Shown: piece after piece, positions 1 through 6,359 of the stretch
How the letters are laid out: every line of letters begins with the position of its first letter
How positions within the stretch are numbered: the first letter of the stretch is position 1
Assembly: GCA_002345845.1 (NCBI GenBank)
Contig: DDWF01000028.1
Coordinates: 3,807-20,822 of the forward strand
Length of the DNA stretch: 17,016 nt
Reading direction: 5' to 3'
Source: Betaproteobacteria bacterium UBA2293
Lineage (GTDB): Bacteria > Pseudomonadota > Gammaproteobacteria > Burkholderiales > Rhodocyclaceae
The notes under the pieces: generated by a model
What the model saw: only the letters and a program-made list of their open reading frames with translations
Told to the model about the DNA's origin: nothing
The model's database searches: none
Program-made: the position numbers and the translations under genes

Positions 1-1
1 C

Positions 2-490
2 CGCGAGGATCTGTACTACCGGATCGCCGTCGTCGCCGTGCGCCTTCCGCCGCTGCGCGAACGCGCCGGCGACGTCGTGCCGCTGGCGACCCATTTTCTC
101 GACCACTACAACGCCCGTTTCGCCAAGAACTGCGGGCCGTTCACGCCGGCCGCCATGCGCGCGCTGGAAAGCTGCCCGTGGGAAGGCAATGTCCGCCAGT
201 TGCAGCACTGTATCGAACGCGCCGTCGCCTTGCATGCGGGGGGTCCGCTCGATTGCCTGCATCTCTTCCCCGATGGCCAGGCGGCGAGCGGGCGCTGCGC
301 CGGCGAGGCCGCCGAAGCCGAGTTCATTTGCGGCTATCAGGAAGCGCGCGCCGAATTCGAGCGCGATTATCTGCGCCGCCTGCTCGCCCAGGCCGCTGGC
401 AATGTCTCCGAGGCCGCCCGCCTGAGCGGCATTCCGCGGCAGAATTTTTACGTGCGCATGAAGCGCTGGGGTGGTGTCACCGAAAAGTGA
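2..490 (+). CDS. sigma-54-dependent transcriptional regulator, C-terminal part (5' end outside window)
   Basis: This is the last ~162 residues of an NtrC-family enhancer-binding protein; the reading frame is open from base 2 and stops at TGA 488-490. The visible part starts with REDLYYRIAVV and LPPLRERAGDV, the hallmark end of the AAA+ sigma-54 interaction domain. It continues with the PWEGNVRQL lid motif and ends in a Fis-type helix-turn-helix (NVSEAARLSGIPRQNFYVRM). Proteins of this family bind upstream palindromes and use ATP hydrolysis to open sigma-54 promoters. The N-terminal sensory domain is not in the window, so I cannot say whether it is a phosphorylated response regulator or a ligand-sensing activator. 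Its stop codon lies inside a palindrome followed by a sigma-54 promoter for the cytochrome genes, which suggests it controls that neighbouring operon (inference). Confidence 0.93.
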   Translation, partial: REDLYYRIAVVAVRLPPLRERAGDVVPLATHFLDHYNARFAKNCGPFTPAAMRALESCPWEGNVRQLQHCIERAVALHAGGPLDCLHLFPDGQAASGRCAGEAAEAEFICGYQEARAEFERDYLRRLLAQAAGNVSEAARLSGIPRQNFYVRMKRWGGVTEK

Positions 491-513
491 CACCTGTCAC
501 CCGGTAGTGACAG
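473..513. promoter_or_regulatory. two tandem palindromic operators (probable enhancer/UAS)
   Basis: Two perfect inverted repeats lie side by side: GGTGTCAC-N6-GTGACACC at 473-494 and CTGTCAC-N6-GTGACAG at 494-513. Both share the core TGTCAC-N6-GTGACA. Their centres are 20 bp apart, close to two helical turns, so two dimers would sit on one face of the DNA. They lie about 85-130 bp upstream of the predicted sigma-54 start site, the usual place for an enhancer-binding protein, and directly after the gene for such a protein. The palindromes are seen directly; assigning them to the adjacent regulator is inference. Confidence 0.8.
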
Positions 514-574
514 GCCGGCCAACCGAAATCCCCTGTTTTCCGCGAATTGCCGCCCGAATGGCGCGCGGCCGCTG

Positions 575-590
575 TGGCATGGCCTTTGCA
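575..590 (+). promoter_or_regulatory. sigma-54 (-24/-12) promoter of the cytochrome operon
   Basis: TGGCAT-N5-TTGCA fits the sigma-54 consensus TGGCAC-N5-TTGCW with one mismatch. The invariant GG (576-577) and GC (588-589) have the required 10 bases between them. The transcription start would fall near 601, giving a ~28-nt leader with a strong Shine-Dalgarno before the ATG at 629. Together with the upstream tandem palindromes this forms a complete sigma-54 regulatory unit. Confidence 0.85.
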
Positions 591-628
591 GGTGAACTCC
601 CGTGATGAACCTGCGGGAGGTGAAGAAA

Positions 629-1948
629 ATGCAAAGAAAAACCCTGTTTGTCGGTGTTTCGCTGCTGGCTGCCGCCGGCTGTGCCTCGGTGGCTACAGGC
701 CCGCAGGCGATCGACTGGAACAAGATACCGGCGACGACGGTGGCGATGTTCTATCCCGGCCAGTCCTCTTATCAGTGGCTGCGTAGTGAGGGGCACAAGG
801 GAGCGGCCAAGGAAACGCAGCGCGGTGACGCCTGCACCTCCTGCCACGACGACGCCAAGGAAGAACAACTCCAGGGCAGCAAGATCCTCCGTGGCAACCA
901 TCCGCTTGAGCCGCAGGCGGCTGCTCTCAAGGGCAAGAATGGCCACGTCGACGTCAAGGTGCAGGCCGCCTACGACGCCAAGAACGCCTATCTGCGCTTC
1001 GAATGGAAGACCGCGCAGAAGCATCCGGGTTATGACTATCCGGGCTATCGCTTCGACGGCAAGGAGTGGAAGGCCTACGGTCACATGCGCCTGACGCCGA
1101 ACGTGCTGGCCGGCAAGACGCCGGCGATTTACGAAAACCGCATGTCGATCATGCTCGACGACGGCAAGGTGCCGGGCTTCGCCAACCAGGGCTGCTGGCA
1201 GACCTGCCACGACAGCGAGCGCGACATGCCGAAAGCGCCGACCAAGGATGAAGTGGTGGCGAACCCGCTGCTCGGCGGGGCGCTGAAGAAGTCCGATGTG
1301 CGCAAGTACCTGCCGGCCAGCCGCAACGACGTCAATGACTGGCGCAGCGGCAAGTCGCTCGAGGAAATTGCCCGCCTCAAGGCCGACGGCCAGTTTCTTG
1401 AGCTGATGCAGTGGCGCGCCCACCGCAGCAACAAGGTCGGCGCCGCCGATGATGGCTATGTGCTCGAGTATCGCAACTTCGACAAGGGAGTGAATCCCTT
1501 CACCTCGAATATGGATGGCAAGACGAAGCAGCCGAAGTACATGTTCGACGCCGCCAAGTTCGGCAGCAAGGCAATGGCCGCCGGTGACTATGGCAAGAAG
1601 GAGATGATCCTGGTCAAGGGCATGAATGCCGTGCCCTTCGATCCGAACGCCGGCTGGAAGGAGGGTGACATCCTGCCGCAGTACGTCCTCAGTGCTGAAG
1701 ACAGCAAAGGCTCGGCGGCCGACAACAAGGCTATCGGCTCCTGGCGGGATGGTGTGCAGACCGTCGTTTTCATCCGTCCGCTCGGTTTGGCCAATGATGA
1801 CGACAAGGCACTCAAGGCCGGCGGCGTCTATAACGTCGGCTTTGCTGTCCATGATGACAACATGACCGGGCGCGGCCACTTCGTGTCCTACGTCAAGACC
1901 CTTGGACTCGGCGCCAAGGCCGACATTCAGGCGGTCAAACTGGATTGA
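629..1948 (+). CDS. haem-binding lipoprotein, ethylbenzene dehydrogenase gamma-like (EB_dh family)
   Basis: The product is a 439-residue exported protein. I chose ATG 629 because GGGAGGTG at 614-621 is an ideal ribosome site and the sigma-54 start near 601 excludes the upstream GTG/ATG at 602/605 in practice. A hydrophobic signal ends in LLAAAGC (Cys18), a plausible lipobox. A class-I haem c motif CTSCH is at residues 69-73. The rest resembles the cytochrome c-552/DMSO reductase-like haem-binding domain (EB_dh), known as the b-haem electron-transfer subunit of ethylbenzene dehydrogenase, and related subunits. Residues 189-194 read CWQTCH, a CX3CH motif that could be an expanded haem site or could hold no haem. 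No molybdopterin enzyme is encoded nearby, so here it probably acts as an electron carrier or terminal redox protein anchored in the periplasm. Family assignment is from memory of the fold's sequence character. Confidence 0.8.
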   Translation: MQRKTLFVGVSLLAAAGCASVATGPQAIDWNKIPATTVAMFYPGQSSYQWLRSEGHKGAAKETQRGDACTSCHDDAKEEQLQGSKILRGNHPLEPQAAALKGKNGHVDVKVQAAYDAKNAYLRFEWKTAQKHPGYDYPGYRFDGKEWKAYGHMRLTPNVLAGKTPAIYENRMSIMLDDGKVPGFANQGCWQTCHDSERDMPKAPTKDEVVANPLLGGALKKSDVRKYLPASRNDVNDWRSGKSLEEIARLKADGQFLELMQWRAHRSNKVGAADDGYVLEYRNFDKGVNPFTSNMDGKTKQPKYMFDAAKFGSKAMAAGDYGKKEMILVKGMNAVPFDPNAGWKEGDILPQYVLSAEDSKGSAADNKAIGSWRDGVQTVVFIRPLGLANDDDKALKAGGVYNVGFAVHDDNMTGRGHFVSYVKTLGLGAKADIQAVKLD

Positions 1949-1954
1949 GCCGGC

Positions 1955-1987
1955 GCCGCTCCAGCGCCTGCACGGCGCTGGGGCGGC
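1955..1987 (+). other. intercistronic hairpin
   Basis: A 13-bp stem (1955-1967 paired with 1975-1987, one G-U wobble, 7-nt loop) begins 7 nt after the stop codon of the lipoprotein gene. It has no T-run after it, so it is not a standard intrinsic terminator. It could be a processing or stabilising element that sets different levels of the lipoprotein and the downstream cytochromes, or a partial attenuator (inference). Confidence 0.55.
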
Positions 1988-2048
1988 AGCCTGGCCGAAG
2001 CACCGGCGGCATGACCGCGCACATCAACATTAGTCGGGAGAATCTGAA

Positions 2049-2384
2049 ATGTCGCAGCTCACCATCACCAGCTCGCTGATCGCGCTCGTCGCCGGTCTTT
2101 GCCTGACCGCTCCGGCCGCCGCCCAGGTCGATGCCGAGGCGGTGTTCAAGGAAAACGACTGTCACAAGTGCCATCACCCGAGCAAGGCCAAGAAAGGGCC
2201 GGCGCTGGCCAAGATCGCCGCCAAGTACAAGGACAAGAAACTGGACGAGAACGAGGCGATCAAGCACATGACCAAGGGCCAGAAGGTCAAGCTGGATGAT
2301 GGCACCGAGGAGGACCACAAGATCATCGACACCAAGGACGTCAAGGTGCAGACGGCCGTGGCCCGCTGGATACTCGATCGCTGA
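2049..2384 (+). CDS. small periplasmic monohaem cytochrome c
   Basis: The product is 111 residues, with a Sec signal peptide ending near APAAAQ (residue 26) and one haem c motif, CHKCH, at residues 38-42. The C-terminal helix (TAVARWILDR) is typical of small class-I cytochromes such as c551/c5. The mature protein is very lysine-rich. The loop where class-I cytochromes usually carry the distal Met ligand reads GTEEDHKII, so His90 may serve instead; the only other Met in the mature part is Met74. The gene has GGGAG at 2036-2040 and lies 100 nt after the lipoprotein gene and 8 nt before the multihaem gene. It most likely shuttles electrons between those two partners in the periplasm (inference from context). 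Confidence 0.87.
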   Translation: MSQLTITSSLIALVAGLCLTAPAAAQVDAEAVFKENDCHKCHHPSKAKKGPALAKIAAKYKDKKLDENEAIKHMTKGQKVKLDDGTEEDHKIIDTKDVKVQTAVARWILDR

Positions 2385-2392
2385 GCGGCGAC

Positions 2393-4381
2393 ATGCTGAC
2401 GCTATCGGGGGGATGGCGGCTTTGCCGCGGGCTGGCCGGCGGCTTGCTGCTGGCCTCGGCCGGCCTCGCTCCGGCCCTGGCCGAGCCGGCGAAACTGGAC
2501 AATGCCGGTTGCCTCAAGTGTCATCAAAGCCAGAAGGCAAAGATCGAAGTGCCCGATGCCGAGGACGGCAAGCGGGCGTTGCGTCAGCTCGAACCGCGCA
2601 AGTTCGCCAAGGGCGTCCATGGCGAACTGCAATGCGTCAGCTGCCACACCGACATCGTCGACAACCAGGCGCGGCACCGCAAGGACCCGGCGGGCAAGCG
2701 GCCCGACTGCGTCAGTTGCCACCAGGATCTGTGGGCTAAGCTGCCAGCGGACACGCGCACGGCGGAGAAACCGGGCCTGGCCACGGTCATCCGCAACATC
2801 GAGCATTACAAGCAGTCCTTCCATGCCCGCCCCGATGCCGATAACCCGGAGCGGCCGAAAGCCACCTGCGAGCAGTGCCATTCCAGTCACGACTTCAACG
2901 TCCCGCCGCGCGACAGCGAACGGCGTACCGCCTGGCACAAGGAAATTCCCGATACCTGTGGCACCCAGTGCCACGAGGACCAGCTGGAGTCCTACGCCAC
3001 GTCGGTCCACGGCGAGGAAGTACTGGAGAACGGCAATGCCAAGGCGGCGGTATGTACCGACTGTCACAGCGCCCACCAGGTCGTCAATACGTCGACCGAC
3101 AGCTTCAAGCTGGCCAACGTGCAGACCTGCGGTAGTTGCCACAAGGAGGCGCTGACCAGCTATTCCGACACCTATCACGGCCAGGTCAACCGGCTCGGCT
3201 GGACCTATACCGCGCGCTGCGTCGACTGCCATGACAGCCACGACATCCGGGCGCTCGACGATCCGAAGTCGAAGGTGCATCCGAAGAATCGCATGAAGAC
3301 CTGCACCAAGTGCCACAACGACGACAAGCCGGGGATGCGCAACGCCACTGCCGGATTTGCCTCGTTCGGCCCGCACGCCAATGTCCATGATTTCGCCAAA
3401 TACCCGCAAATGTACGTTGCCTCGAAATTCATGGTGGCGCTGCTGATCGGCGTCTTTGCCTTCTTCTGGGCGCATTCCGGGTTGTGGTACTACCGCGAGT
3501 GGCGCGACCGCAAGGAGGGCAAGCCGCGCGCCCGGATCGACACCAAGGGGCTGCAGATCGACCCCGCCAAACACTTCCGCCGTTTCGCCGCCGGCTGGCG
3601 CGTCGCCCACCTGGTCTTCGCCCTGGTCACCATGACCCTGGTGCTGACCGGCACCACGGCCCTGTTCGCCAACAGCGCCTGGGCGCCGACCGTCGCCGCC
3701 GCCTTCGGTGGCCCGAAGATGCTCGGATTGGTGCATCGTTTGGCGGCGGTGCTGTTCATCGGCATCTTCGTCATCCACTTTGTCTATGTCATGCAGAAGC
3801 TGTTGCGTGACCGTAGCTTCCGCTGGTTCGGCCCGGATTCGCTGATCCCGAACTGGAAGGACTTCGCCGACTGCTGGGCGATGTTCAAGTGGTTCTTCGG
3901 CAAGGGCCCGCGGCCGCTCTTCGACCGCTGGGCCTACTACGAGAAGTTCGACTACTGGGCCGTCTTCTGGGGCGTCAATGTCATCGGCTGGAGCGGTCTG
4001 ATGTTGGCCTTCCCGCATGTCACGGCGACCTATCTGCCGGGCTGGGTGTTCAACGTCGGCACCCTGGTCCATGGCGAAGAAGCCTTCCTGGCGGCGGTCT
4101 TCCTGTTCACCGTGCATTTCTTCAACAACCACTTCCGGCCGGACAAGCTGCCACCGCCCGATGTCGTGATGTTCACCGGCACGCAGTCGCTGGAAGAGTT
4201 CCGCCACGATCATCCGGCGCACTACCAGCGCCTGGTCGATTCCGGCGAACTGGAGCGGCATCTGGTCGCTGCGCCATCGCCCACCTTCCACCGCAGCTCG
4301 GTGATCCTCGGCCTGGTGCTGATCGCCTGCGGCCTGGGCCTGCTACTGCTGGTCGGCATCGGCTTCTTCTCCAGCTTGTGA
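2393..4381 (+). CDS. multihaem cytochrome c / cytochrome b fusion, CbcL-like quinone oxidoreductase
   Basis: The product is 662 residues with a signal peptide (~1-30). Its periplasmic domain carries eight CXXCH motifs, starting at Cys40, 81, 106, 159, 221, 246, 276 and 304, plus one CX3CH (CGTQCH, 189-194), so nine potential c haems. Recurrent GVHG/SVHG/TYHG-type histidines (His76, 144, 206, 262) are likely distal ligands, as in paired-CXXCH cytochromes. From residue 343 there are about six membrane spans (near 343-365, 402-424, 445-467, 518-540, 558-576, 636-658) with histidines at 406, 448, 462, 560 and 575, as in the HydC/FdnI cytochrome b family that holds two b haems and meets quinone. 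A nine-haem c domain fused to a HydC/FdnI domain is the known layout of Geobacter CbcL, an inner-membrane quinol oxidase for extracellular electron transfer. Close homology to CbcL is inferred from architecture only. It could equally serve another periplasmic acceptor. Confidence 0.85.
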   Translation: MLTLSGGWRLCRGLAGGLLLASAGLAPALAEPAKLDNAGCLKCHQSQKAKIEVPDAEDGKRALRQLEPRKFAKGVHGELQCVSCHTDIVDNQARHRKDPAGKRPDCVSCHQDLWAKLPADTRTAEKPGLATVIRNIEHYKQSFHARPDADNPERPKATCEQCHSSHDFNVPPRDSERRTAWHKEIPDTCGTQCHEDQLESYATSVHGEEVLENGNAKAAVCTDCHSAHQVVNTSTDSFKLANVQTCGSCHKEALTSYSDTYHGQVNRLGWTYTARCVDCHDSHDIRALDDPKSKVHPKNRMKTCTKCHNDDKPGMRNATAGFASFGPHANVHDFAKYPQMYVASKFMVALLIGVFAFFWAHSGLWYYREWRDRKEGKPRARIDTKGLQIDPAKHFRRFAAGWRVAHLVFALVTMTLVLTGTTALFANSAWAPTVAAAFGGPKMLGLVHRLAAVLFIGIFVIHFVYVMQKLLRDRSFRWFGPDSLIPNWKDFADCWAMFKWFFGKGPRPLFDRWAYYEKFDYWAVFWGVNVIGWSGLMLAFPHVTATYLPGWVFNVGTLVHGEEAFLAAVFLFTVHFFNNHFRPDKLPPPDVVMFTGTQSLEEFRHDHPAHYQRLVDSGELERHLVAAPSPTFHRSSVILGLVLIACGLGLLLLVGIGFFSSL

Positions 4382-4387
4382 ACGCAG

Positions 4388-4416
4388 CACCGGCCGATTT
4401 TTAAAATCGGCCGGTG
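4388..4416. terminator. perfect palindrome after the cytochrome operon, possible terminator
   Basis: Two perfectly complementary 14-nt arms (CACCGGCCGATTTT and its complement) flank a single central T. The palindrome begins 7 nt after the multihaem gene's stop and ends before the thiS promoter region. It folds strongly on either strand, but the AT tract is at the tip of the stem and no T-run follows, so it is not a textbook intrinsic terminator. Operon end or 3' stabiliser is the likeliest role; a protein-binding site is possible. Confidence 0.45.
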
Positions 4417-4444
4417 TGATCGCGTTAAAGCCACGGCAGCTTGG

Positions 4445-4450
4445 TAAAAT
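4445..4450 (+). promoter_or_regulatory. possible -10 box of thiS
   Basis: TAAAAT lies 9 nt before the thiS ATG. If it is the -10 element, transcription would begin at or within a few bases of the start codon, and no Shine-Dalgarno is visible in CGCCCGACC before ATG. No convincing -35 box stands out. No TPP riboswitch fits in the 78-nt gap. Confidence 0.35.
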
Positions 4451-4459
4451 CGCCCGACC

Positions 4460-4660
4460 ATGGAACTCATGATCAATGGCGAAGCCCGCCAGTTCTCCGA
4501 ACCGCTGACCGTCGCCGGCCTGATCGACCAGCTCGGCTATACCGGCAAGCGCATCGCCATCGAACGCAACGGTGAAATCGTCCCCAAGAGCCAGCATGCT
4601 GCCACACCGCTGGCGACTGGCGACCGCCTTGAGATCGTCGTCGCCGTCGGGGGGGGCTAG
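4460..4660 (+). CDS. thiS: sulfur carrier protein ThiS
   Basis: This 66-residue ubiquitin-fold protein carries sulfur as a C-terminal thiocarboxylate for thiazole formation in thiamine biosynthesis. The N-terminal strand MELMINGEARQF, the central IAIERNGEIVPKSQH and the C-terminal IVVAVGGG ending in free glycines are diagnostic, and the length is normal for the family. Starting at ATG 4460 aligns with the usual M-x-I/L-x-x-N start; the ATG at 4469 would cut off the first strand. The terminal glycines are encoded by an 8-G tract (4649-4656). The adenylating and sulfur-loading partners (ThiF/ThiI/IscS type) are not in the window. thiG follows after 92 nt. Confidence 0.95.
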   Translation: MELMINGEARQFSEPLTVAGLIDQLGYTGKRIAIERNGEIVPKSQHAATPLATGDRLEIVVAVGGG

Positions 4661-4713
4661 GGGCCAGGATCAAGTCGTCAGGATCGAGTAAAGTCCTCGC
4701 ACCGCAGCCACGC

Positions 4714-4741
4714 TTACTAACAGCTAATAGCTAACATCTAG
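4714..4741 (+). repeat. four 7-bp tandem repeats between thiS and thiG
   Basis: Four consecutive heptamers, TTACTAA, CAGCTAA, TAGCTAA and CATCTAG, make a degenerate repeat in an otherwise GC-rich region. With a 7-bp period and a TAA/TAG in each unit, it puts stop codons in every forward frame between the two genes. It lies 11 nt before the thiG start, in the ribosome-binding region. Function unknown. Confidence 0.5.
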
Positions 4742-4752
4742 GCAACTAAAAA

Positions 4753-5535
4753 ATGCACCAGCTCACTATCGCCGGTAAGAAATATCGCTCCCGCCTGCTG
4801 GTTGGTACCGGCAAGTACAAGGATTTTGCCGAAACCCGCGCGGCCATCGATGCTTCCGGGGCGGAGATCGTCACCGTTGCCATCCGCCGCACCAACATCG
4901 GCCAGGATGCCCGCCAGCCGAACCTGCTGGAAGCTGTCCCGCCGCGGCAGTTCACCATCCTGCCCAACACTGCCGGTTGCTACACGGCCGACGACGCGGT
5001 GCGAACGTTGCGCCTGGCGCGCGAGCTGCTCGACGGCCATCCGCTGTGCAAGCTGGAAGTGCTCGGCGATCCGACGAGTCTCTTCCCCAATATGCCGGAG
5101 ACCCTGAAGGCTGCCGAAACGCTGGTCAAGGAAGGTTTCGAGGTCATGGTGTACTGCTCGGATGATCCGATCCAGGCGAAGATGCTGGAAGAGATCGGCT
5201 GCGTCGCGGTGATGCCGCTGGCCTCGCTGATCGGTTCCGGCATGGGCATCCTCAATCCGTGGAACCTGCGCCTGATCATCGACAACGCCAAGGTGCCGGT
5301 GATCGTCGATGCTGGCGTCGGCACCGCCTCGGACGCCGCCATCGCCATGGAACTGGGCTGCGACGGCGTGCTGATGAACACTGCCATCGCCCACGCCAAG
5401 GACCCGGTACTGATGGCCAGCGCCATGAAGAAGGGCGTCGAGGCCGGGCGCGAAGCCTTCCTCGCCGGGCGTATGCCGCGGAAGCTCTATTCGGCCGATC
5501 CGTCGTCGCCGACCAGTGGGCTGATCGGTTCGTGA
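4753..5535 (+). CDS. thiG: thiazole synthase ThiG
   Basis: The product is 260 residues, full length for the family. ThiG condenses 1-deoxy-D-xylulose 5-phosphate, dehydroglycine and ThiS-thiocarboxylate into the thiazole phosphate moiety of thiamine, in the cytoplasm. The (beta/alpha)8 barrel shows LLVGTGKY near the N-terminus, KLEVLGD with the Schiff-base lysine (Lys100), and the phosphate-binding segments [12 protein letters not shown] and [13 protein letters not shown]. The ribosome site is weak (AGGCA near 4740) and lies next to a tandem heptamer repeat. The stop overlaps the trmB start by 4 nt. The dehydroglycine source (ThiO or ThiH) and the pyrimidine branch are not in the window. Confidence 0.97.
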   Translation: MHQLTIAGKKYRSRLLVGTGKYKDFAETRAAIDASGAEIVTVAIRRTNIGQDARQPNLLEAVPPRQFTILPNTAGCYTADDAVRTLRLARELLDGHPLCKLEVLGDPTSLFPNMPETLKAAETLVKEGFEVMVYCSDDPIQAKMLEEIGCVAVMPLASLIGSGMGILNPWNLRLIIDNAKVPVIVDAGVGTASDAAIAMELGCDGVLMNTAIAHAKDPVLMASAMKKGVEAGREAFLAGRMPRKLYSADPSSPTSGLIGS

Positions 5536-6320
5536 GCGGCGTTCCGTTGATCCACCCTGCCGTCGAGGGCGAGGAAGGCGAATACACCGCTGGTCGCCAC
5601 GGCCACATCAAGAGTTTTGTCCGCCGCGCCGGCCGCATGTCGGAAGCGCAGCAGCGCTACTACGCCGAAATGATGCCGAAGATCGGCATCCCCTATCAGG
5701 CGCAACAGATCGATCTCAATGCCGTCTTCGGCCGCGCCAATCCGAAGATTCTCGAAATCGGCTGCGGCATGGGCGAGACGACGGCGAAGATTGCCGATGC
5801 CAATCCGGACAACGATTATTTCGGCCTGGAAGTGCATGTGCCGGGCGTCGGCGCGCTGTGCAAGCAGATTGCCGAGCGCGGCCTGAACAACCTGCGCATC
5901 GGCCAGCATGATGCCGTCGAAGTCGTCCGCGACATGCTGCCTGAAGGCTCGCTGGACGGCATCCACATCTTCTTCCCCGACCCGTGGCACAAGGCACGGC
6001 ACAACAAGCGCCGGCTGATCCAGTCACCTTTCATCGCGCTGCTGGCGACGCGGCTGAAGCCGGGCGGTTATCTGCACTGCGCCACCGACTGGGAAAACTA
6101 CGCGCTGCAGATGCTCGACGTCCTCGGCCGCGAGGAGAGCCTGCAGAACACGGTCGCCAATCCGTCGGCGGAGGCCCTTGCCGCTGCACTGGCCGCCGAT
6201 TCCGCTAGCGGCCTGGCTGGTTATGCCCCGCGCCCCGACTACCGGCCGCTGACCAAGTTCGAGAACCGCGGCCTGCGTCTTGGCCACGGCGTCTGGGATC
6301 TCGTTTTCCGAAGGGGCTGA
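5532..6320 (+). CDS. trmB: tRNA (guanine-N7-)-methyltransferase TrmB
   Basis: The product is 262 residues from a GTG start at 5532, which overlaps the thiG stop as GTGA and suggests translational coupling. TrmB uses S-adenosylmethionine to make 7-methylguanosine at position 46 of the tRNA variable loop. The SAM-binding loop LEIGCGMGE, the family signature [18 protein letters not shown] and TDWENYA are all present, followed by [17 protein letters not shown] at the C-terminus. An internal ATG at 5637 would remove the conserved RRAGRMS region, so the upstream GTG is preferred; TTG 5547 is a minor alternative. It probably shares a transcript with thiS and thiG. Confidence 0.96.
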   Translation: MSGVPLIHPAVEGEEGEYTAGRHGHIKSFVRRAGRMSEAQQRYYAEMMPKIGIPYQAQQIDLNAVFGRANPKILEIGCGMGETTAKIADANPDNDYFGLEVHVPGVGALCKQIAERGLNNLRIGQHDAVEVVRDMLPEGSLDGIHIFFPDPWHKARHNKRRLIQSPFIALLATRLKPGGYLHCATDWENYALQMLDVLGREESLQNTVANPSAEALAAALAADSASGLAGYAPRPDYRPLTKFENRGLRLGHGVWDLVFRRG

Positions 6321-6359
6321 GCTTCCCCGCACGCACCTACTGAGTCGACAGGAGGAGGC

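Noticed and set aside
602..628. Upstream GTG/ATG codons as start of the EB_dh-like lipoprotein
   Set aside because: They lie at the predicted transcription start, lack a ribosome site and would add residues before a normal lipoprotein signal; ATG 629 has an ideal Shine-Dalgarno.
497..1879. Long antisense open frame on the minus strand opposite the EB_dh-like gene
   Set aside because: It mirrors the codon structure of a high-GC gene, has no domain or ribosome site, and the plus-strand protein has clear haem motifs and a promoter.
2402..4291. 629-codon antisense frame opposite the multihaem/cytochrome b gene
   Set aside because: Low-complexity composition rich in V, A, G and H with no recognisable motif; the plus strand carries nine haem motifs and membrane spans.
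4382..4459. TPP riboswitch before thiS
   Set aside because: The gap is short and is largely taken up by the 29-nt palindrome; no thi-box-like CTGAGA motif is present.
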